DNA of 64,000 bases, taken from NCBI GenBank assembly GCA_964586075.1, contig CAZPGZ010000013.1, forward strand, positions 21,408-85,407. Reading direction: 5' to 3'. The notes beneath the pieces are model-generated. The model was not told where the DNA came from and did no database searches. It worked only from the letters and a program-made list of their open reading frames with translations. The position numbers and the translations under genes were made by a program. This stretch comes from JBAZLV01 sp964586075. Its GTDB lineage: Bacteria; Nitrospirota; UBA9217. Positions 35,720 to 44,669 of this stretch are shown here, piece after piece. Position 1 is the first letter of the stretch; every line of letters starts with the position of its first letter.

Positions 35720-35761
35720 CCGCAATGCCGCAATTTCTATCCGGCATGGTTTTCTTTCAAT

Positions 35762-37351
35762 CTAATTTTCAGAAGTTCCGTAAGTGGTAAAGAGCAGTGC
35801 TCTGTCTATCTTTTTGCTTTTATTTTTGGGAAGCTGTTCGAGTCTGACGAGATGCTGCGGGATCATATATCGGGGCAGGCTCTTTCTCAGGTTGTGGTGA
35901 ATCTCTTCATCGCAGTCCGCAGCCGCTTCGTAAACAAGTTTGAGCGACTTAATTTCACCGTTTTCCCGGACAGGGATGACAACATTACCCGTCACTGAAT
36001 CAACTTTTGAAACAACTCTTTCGATTTCCTGTAAATTGATTCGATATCCGAGAAATTTGATCTGACTGTCCTTGCGGCCATGGATGCAGTAGCCGACCCC
36101 GGGAATAAAAGACGCAACATCCCCAGTCCTGTAAAACGGCACTCCGTGCTCATCCTTTCCAAAAACCTTGTTCGTTTTGTCAGGATCATTCCAATATCCG
36201 ATAGACAAGTGAGGAGAATGGACGATGAGCTCTCCTCGCTCTTCATTTTCCGGAAAGTTGGTTTTGTCAAGTGTGAAACGGATTCCCATTATCGGAAAAC
36301 CAATGGGAACAGCGCCTCCGTCCTCTCCCTTGTAATCGTTCAGCGAGAAAACAGCCATCAGTGACGATTCAGTAGATCCATAGCCGTTGATAAACTTTGC
36401 GTTGGGGAGCATGGCCATCACAGTTGCCAAAACATTCCGGTTGGCGGGTTCACCACCGAGCAAAACAGTTTTCAGTCCCTGAAGATGCTCTGGCTTGATC
36501 AGACCACTGTTCACGAGAGCGTTCAGCGTAGAGGTTACCAGCAGGGTCCTGGTGACTTTGTACGTATACGTAAGATCCAGAATGTCCTTAGGAAAAATTA
36601 CTTCCTCCGGATAAACAGCAAGTGTTCCACCTGAGCACAGTGGTGGAAATATGTCAGCGGTTGAGGCGGAGAATGCGGTTGCATTCAGCCCACTGGTCAC
36701 GTCATCCACGTTATAACCCAGAGTATCGATCACCCACTGGACATTCATGAAAATACTGCCGTGGGGAATCATGACGCCTTTCGGCTCGCCAGTGGAGCCT
36801 GACGTGAAATAAATCATCGCCAGATCATTCGGCAAAAGATCTGCTTTTTGTGGATCATCCGGCCGCGCGCTTCCAAACGGCAATTCGACAAAATTGCTAT
36901 CTTCACCATCGTCAAGCAGAACGGCCTGAAAACGCCCTGGAGACAGTTCAGCACATTTTCTGAACAGGTCAGCTGAAAAGCGGTCGGTAAAAACGCGGAG
37001 CGGAGATATTTCCGCCAATAAATCAGTCAGTCTGGCCGGCGGTGTTTTGGTGTCCAGTGGAACAACGACTCCTCCCGCCCTCATGATGCCGATCATGGCG
37101 GCATACAGATAGATTGACCTGTTCATCATGAGTGCGACACGATCGCCTTTTTTCAGACCACTCTCCTGCAGATACTGCGAAACATCAAGAGTCAGTTCGC
37201 GCAGCTCATGGTAGGTCCACATTTTGTCATAGAGCCGTATCGCGGTTTTTGATGCGTGCAAAGCAAACGTCTTATCGAGCAGATCCACGATGGTAGAAAC
37301 AGCAGAATGATTTTCTGCTTGTCGCGTGTTTACCGCAGTATTCTTTGCCAT
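35762..37351 (-). CDS. AMP-forming ligase / amino-acid adenylation enzyme (ligase 1)
   Basis: This 529-residue ANL-superfamily enzyme activates a carboxylate as its adenylate. It has the P-loop-like MIYFTSGSTGEPKGVMI, NGYGSTESSLMAVF (A5), GELIVHSPHLSIGYW and YRTGDVASFIPG (A7), with the core lysine in NKSKKIDRALL (A10). Its pattern is closer to stand-alone amino-acid adenylation domains (DltA/NRPS-like) than to fatty acyl-CoA ligases. AAAGGA sits upstream of ATG 37351. No carrier protein is directly beside it; the nearest lies at 40.2 kb, behind ligase 2 and the decarboxylase. Confidence 0.88.
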   Translation of the reverse strand: MAKNTAVNTRQAENHSAVSTIVDLLDKTFALHASKTAIRLYDKMWTYHELRELTLDVSQYLQESGLKKGDRVALMMNRSIYLYAAMIGIMRAGGVVVPLDTKTPPARLTDLLAEISPLRVFTDRFSADLFRKCAELSPGRFQAVLLDDGEDSNFVELPFGSARPDDPQKADLLPNDLAMIYFTSGSTGEPKGVMIPHGSIFMNVQWVIDTLGYNVDDVTSGLNATAFSASTADIFPPLCSGGTLAVYPEEVIFPKDILDLTYTYKVTRTLLVTSTLNALVNSGLIKPEHLQGLKTVLLGGEPANRNVLATVMAMLPNAKFINGYGSTESSLMAVFSLNDYKGEDGGAVPIGFPIMGIRFTLDKTNFPENEERGELIVHSPHLSIGYWNDPDKTNKVFGKDEHGVPFYRTGDVASFIPGVGYCIHGRKDSQIKFLGYRINLQEIERVVSKVDSVTGNVVIPVRENGEIKSLKLVYEAAADCDEEIHHNLRKSLPRYMIPQHLVRLEQLPKNKSKKIDRALLFTTYGTSEN

Positions 37352-37393
37352 GTGATCCTTTCTGACAATTGCATTGTCCGATATTCTATCGCT

Positions 37394-38605
37394 TTACACA
37401 ACAATTTCAGCTGGTAGCGCATGACTGAGAAAATGAAGCGGGCTTGCTGAAAAACCATACGCTCCTGAATTAAAAAACAGAACGACATCACCTTCCTTGA
37501 TGTCGGCATGCAGTTCAACGTCAGTCGCTAAAACATCGTCGGGAATGCAGAGGCTGCCGGTTATTGTGTACTTGCTTTTAGTTCCGGATTCTTCCTTTTC
37601 TGACAGTGTATCAATCTCGTAGTTTCGCCGGATTACCTGTCCGATGCCGCCAGCCGCCGCATACTGCTGATGCATTCCACCGTCAACAACAAGAAATTCG
37701 CGGGCATAGCTTTTTTTGCAATATAAAACTTCAACAGCATAAATTCCACATTCCGCCACCAGAAAGCGGCCTGGCTCGATGATGAATGTAGTATTTCTGA
37801 ACGAAGCCATGAGTTCTTCATCAGCTAAAAGTTCGGAAAGACCTTCCTTAAGCGCCGCAAGATCGAGTGGGGGCTTTTTACCGAACATATCTATCCCCCA
37901 GCCGCCGCCAAAGTTTATTTTTTCGATGACAATTCCGTATTTGTGTGCGATTTCCACGCTTTTTTGGAGAATAAAACGGTAATTGCTCAAAATTTTGTCT
38001 GATTCCTGATACTGTGAACCAAGATGCAGGTGCAGGCCCCGGAAGCGAAGTATTTCCGGATGGGATTTGATTACGGCAATGGCTTCCTCCAACTGGTCTT
38101 CAGGAATGCCGAACTGGGTATCTCCCCCCATCTTCATGGCTGAAGAGGTGGGGCGTGTTTTGGGATTTATCCTGATGCCGATGTTGGCGGTTTTTCTTCG
38201 TGAACGAGTAAGCTCCGTTATCTTTTTAATTTCAGAAATGCTCTCAACATTAATACAGGAAATTCCGGAATCAATGGCTAACGATAATTCATCAAGAGTC
38301 TTCCCAGGACCGGTGAATTCAATGGTATCCGGCGAAAATCCGGCATCCAGTGCCGCCGCGAGTTCCCCCCCCGAGGCCACGTCGGCGCCCATGCCAAGCG
38401 CGTTCATTGTTTTCAGAATGTCTTTATTGGGATTGGCTTTGAACGCGTAATGAATTTTGAACTGCTCTGGCAGACAATCTGACAGGTCACGGTACTTTTT
38501 TTCAATAATCTTTTTAAAATAACAAAAAACCGGAAACTTTCTTCCATCAAAAAAAGCGAGAAGTTCAGATTTTGGTATTAGCTTGTAAAATTCTTGCTTG
38601 TTCAT
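37394..38605 (-). CDS. PLP fold-type III decarboxylase (exosortase-A-associated / BtrK-like)
   Basis: This 403-residue enzyme is of the ornithine/diaminopimelate decarboxylase superfamily. The PLP lysine is in HYAFKANPNKDIL, then come GADVASGGEL, GLHLHLGSQ, the phosphate-binding GGGWG and EPGRFLV; the C-terminal dimer part has SLCIPDDVLATD and FFNSGAYGFSAS. It resembles the decarboxylase of PEP-CTERM loci, which lies beside an AMP ligase, and BtrK, which decarboxylates a glutamyl group held on a carrier protein. Its start overlaps the end of ligase 2 by 41 bp, tying it to the ligase/carrier pair upstream. The substrate, free or carrier-bound, is inferred only. Confidence 0.88.
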   Translation of the reverse strand: MNKQEFYKLIPKSELLAFFDGRKFPVFCYFKKIIEKKYRDLSDCLPEQFKIHYAFKANPNKDILKTMNALGMGADVASGGELAAALDAGFSPDTIEFTGPGKTLDELSLAIDSGISCINVESISEIKKITELTRSRRKTANIGIRINPKTRPTSSAMKMGGDTQFGIPEDQLEEAIAVIKSHPEILRFRGLHLHLGSQYQESDKILSNYRFILQKSVEIAHKYGIVIEKINFGGGWGIDMFGKKPPLDLAALKEGLSELLADEELMASFRNTTFIIEPGRFLVAECGIYAVEVLYCKKSYAREFLVVDGGMHQQYAAAGGIGQVIRRNYEIDTLSEKEESGTKSKYTITGSLCIPDDVLATDVELHADIKEGDVVLFFNSGAYGFSASPLHFLSHALPAEIVV

Positions 38606-40202
38606 ATTTGTTTTTTATTTCCGCATAACGGATTTTGCCGTTTTCAGCCAGAGGGAGGCTTTTCACAATGTTGATGTCGTCAGGCACCATATACGACGGC
38701 AGGCGTTCCTTCATATGTCTGATAAGGTCTTCTTTTTCTAGACCTTCATGGGAAATGATTTCCGCTATTATGCTATGGCCTTTCCGATTATCCGGAATTC
38801 CCACTACCGCGCAGTGCGTTACTCCAGGATGTTCCAGAATGCAGCTTTCCACTTCTTTGGGATAAATTCTGAATCCTGAGCTCTTGATCATTCCATCTTC
38901 ACGGCCCAAAACATACAGAAAACCATCGCGGTCGATTTTTCCTCGGTCACCGGTAAAAACGACCTTGCCCGCAGAGATCGTTGGTTTTAAACACGCGGGT
39001 ATCTCTGCAATTTTTTTCTGGGAACCAGCAACTTCATTAATATATCCAAGCATGGTACCGGCTCCATAATGAATTATTTCTCCTTCTTCGTCCGGGGATG
39101 CGATTTGGGTAGTGTCTTTCAAAATAAAAATGCGAGTTCCCTTAACCGGACGGCCTACCGATGTCATTTTAGCATCATAGTCGTTCGCTTTTAATATGCC
39201 GCTTCTGAACGTTTCACTCTGCCCGTATGTTTTTATTATTTTCGTCTTCGGAAAATAATGCTTCAACTGTTCTAAATATTTTCGGGCGAGGTCTCCTCCG
39301 GAAACAGTGATGTACCGCAACGTTTTCGTATCTTCCGAGAAGCCGTTTTCTTGAGGGACAGAAAGCATATCAGCCCAGATGGTCGGCACCGCGGAAATTC
39401 CTGAGATACTAAATCGTTTGATTGCCGTTGCAATATCCCGTGGAAACCAGGAATTCAGAATGATAAGATGGGCGCCCGATAAAATGCTCGAAAAGAGCTG
39501 ATTCAGTCCGACATCAAACGAAAAAGGCAGGAGGCTGAGCAAGCAATCTTCCCTGGTAATTTCGAAATCTTCAATTTCCGTGGAGACTCTGACGTACAGA
39601 TCGTCGCGATCGATTAACACACCCTTTTGCTCACCTGTCGATCCTGAGGTAAACAAACAGTAACCGCGTTTTTTCTGAGAATTTGAGAACGGAACATTTA
39701 TCCGGGGATCGCTCATGCCGTCAATTGCTGCAAAAGCGCCGGACTGTCGAGATTCCTGAGCCCCGCGAGCCGGGATACAATTCAAAAACTCAATTCCGTC
39801 GTTCCAAAGAGCAAACCGCAGATTCGATGTAATAGCATCTTCAGACGACATAATCTGCTTTACCGTGCTCCTGTTGAGAATGATAAACTTAGGCTTGGCA
39901 ACTCTCGCCAATCTGATTATGTGAGATGGCTTCAGCCTCGAATTCAATGAACAGGCGGCGCCACCGGCCAAAATGGCACCAAGAATGGTTACTGCTGCAT
40001 CGATGGACTTGTTCATGTAACTAGCAACCAGATCATTCGGCTGCATCCCCTCCCTGGCAAAGAAGTCTGCAACTTCTTTTACTTTTCGAGCCAGCATGCC
40101 GTAGGTCAGGGTTTGGAGTGTTCCTCCGGGCAAACAGTGCGAAAGCGCAGCTTTGTCATTGTGTCGCGCAAATGCCTGCTCTATGCGGCGGGAAAGAATC
40201 AA
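38565..40202 (-). CDS. AMP-forming acyl/aminoacyl ligase (ligase 2)
   Basis: This 545-residue ANL enzyme has CLFTSGSTGEQKGVLID, IIKTYGQSETFRSG, VVFTGDRGKIDRDGFLYVLGREDGMIKSSGFRI and a C-terminal lysine in AENGKIRYAEI. The family found next to the PLP decarboxylase in exosortase-A loci has this shape. It probably starts at TTG 40202, which overlaps the TGA of the carrier-protein gene and has GGAG 7 nt upstream (inside that gene). The tight overlap indicates that it charges that carrier protein. Confidence 0.88.
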   Translation of the reverse strand: MILSRRIEQAFARHNDKAALSHCLPGGTLQTLTYGMLARKVKEVADFFAREGMQPNDLVASYMNKSIDAAVTILGAILAGGAACSLNSRLKPSHIIRLARVAKPKFIILNRSTVKQIMSSEDAITSNLRFALWNDGIEFLNCIPARGAQESRQSGAFAAIDGMSDPRINVPFSNSQKKRGYCLFTSGSTGEQKGVLIDRDDLYVRVSTEIEDFEITREDCLLSLLPFSFDVGLNQLFSSILSGAHLIILNSWFPRDIATAIKRFSISGISAVPTIWADMLSVPQENGFSEDTKTLRYITVSGGDLARKYLEQLKHYFPKTKIIKTYGQSETFRSGILKANDYDAKMTSVGRPVKGTRIFILKDTTQIASPDEEGEIIHYGAGTMLGYINEVAGSQKKIAEIPACLKPTISAGKVVFTGDRGKIDRDGFLYVLGREDGMIKSSGFRIYPKEVESCILEHPGVTHCAVVGIPDNRKGHSIIAEIISHEGLEKEDLIRHMKERLPSYMVPDDINIVKSLPLAENGKIRYAEIKNKYEQARILQANTKI

Positions 40203-40471
40203 GCTTCATCTCCCGCCAATTTCTTTTGAATAAAATGCGATATTTTGCTTATGGAGTCGAAATTGTCCAAGGAAAGTTCCGCCGGATAAAAAATAATGTC
40301 AAATTTCTCTGAAAAAGCCTCAATAATCTGGATTGCTCCGAGAGAGTCGATCAGTCCGCTGTCGATCAGCGAATCCTCTTCACCAATACCAGAACCACTC
40401 CCATTGCCATTCTTTGCAGCAATCTCTGTTATTATTTGTTTAACCGTTCCTTTTATTTCTGCTAACTCCAT
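40199..40471 (-). CDS. Acyl/peptidyl carrier protein 1
   Basis: This 90-residue carrier protein has the phosphopantetheine serine S43 in GLIDSLGAIQI and the expected helical pattern (helix II after DSL). A Gly/Ser/Asn-rich stretch (residues 20-30) lies between helix I and the DSL motif. Its stop overlaps the start of ligase 2, and GGGGGG precedes its ATG. It should carry the group made by ligase 2 and perhaps modified by the decarboxylase. Confidence 0.9.
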   Translation of the reverse strand: MELAEIKGTVKQIITEIAAKNGNGSGSGIGEEDSLIDSGLIDSLGAIQIIEAFSEKFDIIFYPAELSLDNFDSISKISHFIQKKLAGDEA

Positions 40472-40536
40472 GCTGAATGCCCCCCATTCAACTAGTCAAT
40501 TTATTATAAGGACACTGTCGTGAATATTCCATTAAC

Positions 40537-41247
40537 TTACCGTTGCAGGAGATCGCGCAAGAGGTTATCCAGTATCTCATACGCTTTCTGGTTTAAGTGT
40601 GTTCCGTCTCCACTGTTTAACTCATCACGAAGAAAACGCTCCCGGTCGCTTTTCCGTAACACAGCCTCAAGGTCAATCAGTGTGATTTTCTCTTTTTTTG
40701 CGTAATCCCGAAGCCAGTCGTTGTAAGCCAAAATGCCTTCTATTTTGCCTTGCACAGCCTCCGCGCGTGCGCGTGTAACGGGGACAACGGTCGCCAATAT
40801 CACCTCTACGCGCGCGTCATGAATCCGCTTGACCCATTTTTGTACCAGTTCCTTCTGAAGGACGATGTCGCCTGGAAAATAGGACGAACATTCTTTAATA
40901 ACAATAATGTTCGGCAACACGGGTGACGGCTGGAAAAAACCCTTTATGTATGACAGCGTAAAGTGAAACTTTCTTTTCGGACGCATCAGGATTTCATCGA
41001 TTGCTTCCGTTTTATCAAACTGATATACAGCTATAAACTCGACATTATGAGCGCGGTCACCCGTCCGTTGGGAATACTCTGCAAGTTTCCATGCCTTCCC
41101 GATGGAAGCCCCGACAAGCATAACGTTTTTTTTGGAGGCATTCGTTTTACCCTGATCCTGGATTTGCGTACAACCGGTCAGCACAAGCAGGCCTGCCGCT
41201 GCAACGAAGAATATTTTTTTTACGTCCTTAATCATTGAGGACCTCAT
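40537..41247 (-). CDS. SGNH/GDSL-like lipoprotein
   Basis: This 236-residue protein has a lipoprotein signal ending LVLTGC, so it is membrane-anchored outside the cytoplasm. The domain looks like an SGNH hydrolase: block I VMLVGASIGKAW with the serine, a central block near KECSSYFPGD, and the C-terminal DGTHLNQKAY with the Asp-x-x-His pair. SGNH proteins in polysaccharide systems remove or transfer acyl groups, and DltD is one. Its ATG overlaps the stop of the LbH gene (ATGA). A role as periplasmic acyl esterase or transferase is inferred. Confidence 0.78.
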   Translation of the reverse strand: MRSSMIKDVKKIFFVAAAGLLVLTGCTQIQDQGKTNASKKNVMLVGASIGKAWKLAEYSQRTGDRAHNVEFIAVYQFDKTEAIDEILMRPKRKFHFTLSYIKGFFQPSPVLPNIIVIKECSSYFPGDIVLQKELVQKWVKRIHDARVEVILATVVPVTRARAEAVQGKIEGILAYNDWLRDYAKKEKITLIDLEAVLRKSDRERFLRDELNSGDGTHLNQKAYEILDNLLRDLLQR

Positions 41248-41843
41248 GCAAGGTCATCCTTGAACAATTTCAGCAAATGTTGTTTTAACTCCTGGCTATT
41301 TTGGCGTGCATATTTTGTGGACCACCAATTTTCGCCATTTTCCAGCTGTATGTCAGCCGGTTTTTGCATCTTCCATCGCTCAAGACATTTTTCCTTGTAT
41401 TTCAATACTGAACCGAACGGCCGCGCAGGCACTCCCATCACAATAGTATCAGGGGGAACGTCCGCGATCACGACTGAACCGGCACCGACAATCGAATTTC
41501 TCCCGATTCTGATACCCGGGAACAGGATGGCATTCTGACCGATGATGCAATTATCTTCTATTACGATAGGACCGAATACCTGAAGGTCCGGCACCTCATG
41601 CCGGAAAACCCAGGCACCTCCATCGTGAGTCATGAATTTCACTCCCTGAGCAATACCGACGTGATTGCCAATTTTAATAAGATACGGCTCCGTGCCGAGT
41701 TGGGTCGGAATTATTCTACAGTGCTCTCCTATCTGGACCCCTTGTTTTCTGAAGTATTCCGCGATAGTATCCGCATTATACTTTCGAAGTTCATAAGCCT
41801 GCAGCAGCCGGGCTACCACTTTTTTAAGTACCCTTAAAATCAT
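41244..41843 (-). CDS. LbH (hexapeptide-repeat) acyltransferase, copy B
   Basis: This 199-residue paralogue of copies A and C has YNADTIAEYFRKQGVQIGEHCRI, FMTHDGGAWVFRHEVPDLQVFGPIVIEDNCIIG and hexapeptide repeats up to IVGAGSVVIADVPPDTIVMGVPARP, then the tail LKYKEKCLERWK. The His-Asp in the MTHDG block probably makes the active site at the trimer interface. It is coupled by a 4-bp overlap to the SGNH-like lipoprotein. Confidence 0.88.
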   Translation of the reverse strand: MILRVLKKVVARLLQAYELRKYNADTIAEYFRKQGVQIGEHCRIIPTQLGTEPYLIKIGNHVGIAQGVKFMTHDGGAWVFRHEVPDLQVFGPIVIEDNCIIGQNAILFPGIRIGRNSIVGAGSVVIADVPPDTIVMGVPARPFGSVLKYKEKCLERWKMQKPADIQLENGENWWSTKYARQNSQELKQHLLKLFKDDLA

Positions 41844-41869
41844 TGACCTGACTCCTTTTGTATTCCCGT

Positions 41870-43954
41870 CTAGTTTACAGCGTGTGCGTGAGCACGGTCG
41901 TTTTCGTCTGCCGTTAAAATGAGATCAACCAACTCTTTTCTGGTTTTCTCAAAAAAGTCTGAAGTCCATTCCGATTCTCCATCCTGATGACAAGCTGGTT
42001 CTCCGGATTTGCCTTGGATTCTTGAGAAAAAGTTTTCATAGCGGGAAGTGTCTATTCCTTTCCGCTTCAATACAGAAACCCGCTTTACAAGCTGATACAG
42101 CAGCTTATGGTCAGTAATCCCCTCGCGGATTGCTTCCCATTTGAGCGTCGGCACCGGACCGGACGGAGCCGGATAGGCTAGATACAGGTCGCGTCCCGGT
42201 GTATCCGCTTTTTCCGGGAGTCCGCTTGCATTCTGAGTATTCTGAAACGTCCAGGACGACATTCCGTCGATGCGCTTCATCCATGTGTAATATCCATACA
42301 CATACCGTGCATAGGCGGGATTATCACATTGAGTAGTTACATTGTTATTGTACATCCAGTAGCGCGAACCGTTCTTATGGGCGGCCTGCATCTCGTGCTC
42401 ATTCATTTCCGCGGAGGACAGATAATCAACCGGCGAGAACTGATCGTATCGAAGCGCCGTAAGCATTGTTTTTCCACCTGACTCTTTTATGGCCTTAAGC
42501 AGCACGGGCGTTACAGCATACCGTTTCCTTTGCAAATCCTGCTGCGAATCATCCGGTTCATCGATGGGCAAAAATATGACGGGTGGGCAACGGTTTTCTT
42601 TTGCAAATTCCGTAAGTGTTCTGACAAGATGACGCAGCCGCTCCTCGTGCACTTTTTGATCAAAACCTTTTATATTCCCTGGATGCTTCGGTTTAGCAGT
42701 CTGGATAAGATGTCCCATGTACCAGATAACAGGTTTTGTAAATCCGGCGTCTCGCGCCGCGAGAAGAGCGGCGAAAATATCGTCCAGAACCAAGGTACCG
42801 TCATCCCGGGTAAGAGCGACGAAGGGAGAATGGATTGAAAGCATAGTCATGCCATGCTCTCTATAGTTTTTCAGAACTGCTCGCGCCGAGCGCCGGAGTT
42901 CATTCTTCTCTTTCTCATTCCAAGGAAAGACAAGCTCTGTAAATTCGTATGTCATGAGCATGAAATAATCTTTATCCGGGATATCTTCCAGAATAACCGG
43001 AAGAACCTTAATCTGGAGCGGCAGGGTTCTTTTTTCACCATACTGCGGCAAAATCGTTATTGTTCCCGTGTACTTGCCCGGCAGAACGGATTGATCAATT
43101 TTCGCTGTTAACCAGAAGCGGCAATGCCCTCTTTTTTTAACGGAAGTCTGGCTCTCTGATCTGATCAGGGCAGGAAGACGCCTGAATTCTCCTGGCGGGA
43201 GGCCTGTCGAATCCTCTACTGATTCGACAACCCCGATTTTAATTTTTTCTTTTGCGATAGTCCCCTGCGGGCCGTTCAAATTTTCAATTGCTAATTTTAC
43301 CGTTCCGAGGTTCCTGATAGAAAACAAGGAAATACTGATTGGAAGATATGTGTTTCGTGCCGTCCGTATTGATATTTCGTGAATGTTTTCGGCCGCTTCC
43401 GGCACCATCCCCGGGTATTCATAGAGAAGCGGAGACCTCGAAAAAACAACATAGCCGTCGGGGAAATCGACAGCGTTCGTTTTTATCTTCGTGGATTCAG
43501 TCCGTAACGACATCTCATGGTAGACGATGGGAGTATGTATCCGTTCGGAATCGTTATAGTTTCTCAGCTCGGATTCTAATACGGACTGGGTAATAAAAAC
43601 CGTAAATATCCGTTGATCGTCTGCGGCTACAAGCTGAATGTCATATTTTCCTTCGGACAACGGGGATGGAAGATCGAAAAGAAGATTGCCGTTTTTTTCC
43701 CGTACCAGTATGGTCTGTGCCTGTGCAATGATATTGCCGTCCCGACAAAGAGTTCCCTTGACCTGCAGCCGTTCAATATACTCCGCACCGCCTGAAATAG
43801 TAAACGCAACATACAGCGCTTTCTTCAGCTGAACCTTGTCAAGCACCGCTACTCTATCCCGAAGGATTAAAGAATATATATGGATTGATTTTGTTTCGCA
43901 GGCTGAATAAAGAACAGCAACGACAAGAGCAAATATCCCAAGAAGTCTTTTCAC
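41870..43954 (-). CDS. GH123/DUF4091-like lipoprotein
   Basis: This 694-residue exported protein has a lipobox-like VLYSAC at its signal-peptide end. After two beta-rich regions (about 40-330), a TIM-barrel-like domain carries VIFLPIDEPDDSQQDL, the Asp-Glu pair seen in GH123/DUF4091 proteins, and ends in LKWEAIREGITDHKLLYQL, the matching C-terminal signature. GH123 enzymes remove N-acetylgalactosamine by substrate-assisted hydrolysis; whether this one cleaves the EPS or another glycan is unknown. It lies between two LbH acyltransferase genes. Confidence 0.78.
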   Translation of the reverse strand: MKRLLGIFALVVAVLYSACETKSIHIYSLILRDRVAVLDKVQLKKALYVAFTISGGAEYIERLQVKGTLCRDGNIIAQAQTILVREKNGNLLFDLPSPLSEGKYDIQLVAADDQRIFTVFITQSVLESELRNYNDSERIHTPIVYHEMSLRTESTKIKTNAVDFPDGYVVFSRSPLLYEYPGMVPEAAENIHEISIRTARNTYLPISISLFSIRNLGTVKLAIENLNGPQGTIAKEKIKIGVVESVEDSTGLPPGEFRRLPALIRSESQTSVKKRGHCRFWLTAKIDQSVLPGKYTGTITILPQYGEKRTLPLQIKVLPVILEDIPDKDYFMLMTYEFTELVFPWNEKEKNELRRSARAVLKNYREHGMTMLSIHSPFVALTRDDGTLVLDDIFAALLAARDAGFTKPVIWYMGHLIQTAKPKHPGNIKGFDQKVHEERLRHLVRTLTEFAKENRCPPVIFLPIDEPDDSQQDLQRKRYAVTPVLLKAIKESGGKTMLTALRYDQFSPVDYLSSAEMNEHEMQAAHKNGSRYWMYNNNVTTQCDNPAYARYVYGYYTWMKRIDGMSSWTFQNTQNASGLPEKADTPGRDLYLAYPAPSGPVPTLKWEAIREGITDHKLLYQLVKRVSVLKRKGIDTSRYENFFSRIQGKSGEPACHQDGESEWTSDFFEKTRKELVDLILTADENDRAHAHAVN

Positions 43955-43993
43955 AATCGTTCAGTCATCTATACAGCAGGGTGGAAACAAATA

Positions 43994-44623
43994 TCACTCT
44001 TTATCCCGGTAGAGGCTGATAAGATGCTCCTGCAGTAACCTGCAATCACGGTTTTTCAGCTGCTGAATCCGTTCCGGCGACCGGGACTCACTCTGCTGAA
44101 TGCCTGCAAAATATGCCGAGGGACACTGTTTTTCCCATAATGCCAAAACTTTCTCTTTGTATTTGTCGGTCGTTGAAACAATTCTTGCAGGATTCCCGGC
44201 CACGATTACTCCTTCAGGAACATCCTTGGTCACAACCGCACCCGCTCCCACAATTGCATTCGGCCCGATTTTTACATTTCCAAGAATGATTGCGTTGAGC
44301 CCGATAAAACAATTATCAGCTATCTCAATAGGGCCGAATCGTTGCACGCTGGGGTGTTCGTCGGTAAAGATCCAAGGCGACCCGTCATGGCTCAGAAAAA
44401 TCACGTTCGGTGCTATAGTGCAATGGTTGCCGATCCTGATTAAATATGGTTCCTGTCCCAGCGAGGTTACGTATATTCTGTTGCGGTCACCAATGATCGC
44501 TCCCTGCTTCCTGAAATATTCAGCGATGGTGAATTCGTTGTACCGATTCAGCTCAATACTATGCTGGATGCGTCGTTTCACGCTTTTTATAATTTTAATC
44601 AATGCGTTTACCATCACAACCAC
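43994..44623 (-). CDS. LbH (hexapeptide-repeat) acyltransferase, copy C
   Basis: This 209-residue paralogue of copies A and B has YNEFTIAEYFRKQGAIIGDRNRIYV, FLSHDGSPWIFTDEHPSVQRFGPIEIADNCFIGLNAIILGNVKIGPNAIVGAGAVVTKDVP and KYKEKVLALWEKQ. ATG 44623 and ATG 44614 are both possible starts. It follows the PP-loop amidotransferase-like gene. Confidence 0.88.
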   Translation of the reverse strand: MVVMVNALIKIIKSVKRRIQHSIELNRYNEFTIAEYFRKQGAIIGDRNRIYVTSLGQEPYLIRIGNHCTIAPNVIFLSHDGSPWIFTDEHPSVQRFGPIEIADNCFIGLNAIILGNVKIGPNAIVGAGAVVTKDVPEGVIVAGNPARIVSTTDKYKEKVLALWEKQCPSAYFAGIQQSESRSPERIQQLKNRDCRLLQEHLISLYRDKE

Positions 44624-44669
44624 CGAACCTCATTTGCATTCTATTGCAATAATAACCTCAGTAACAGAT

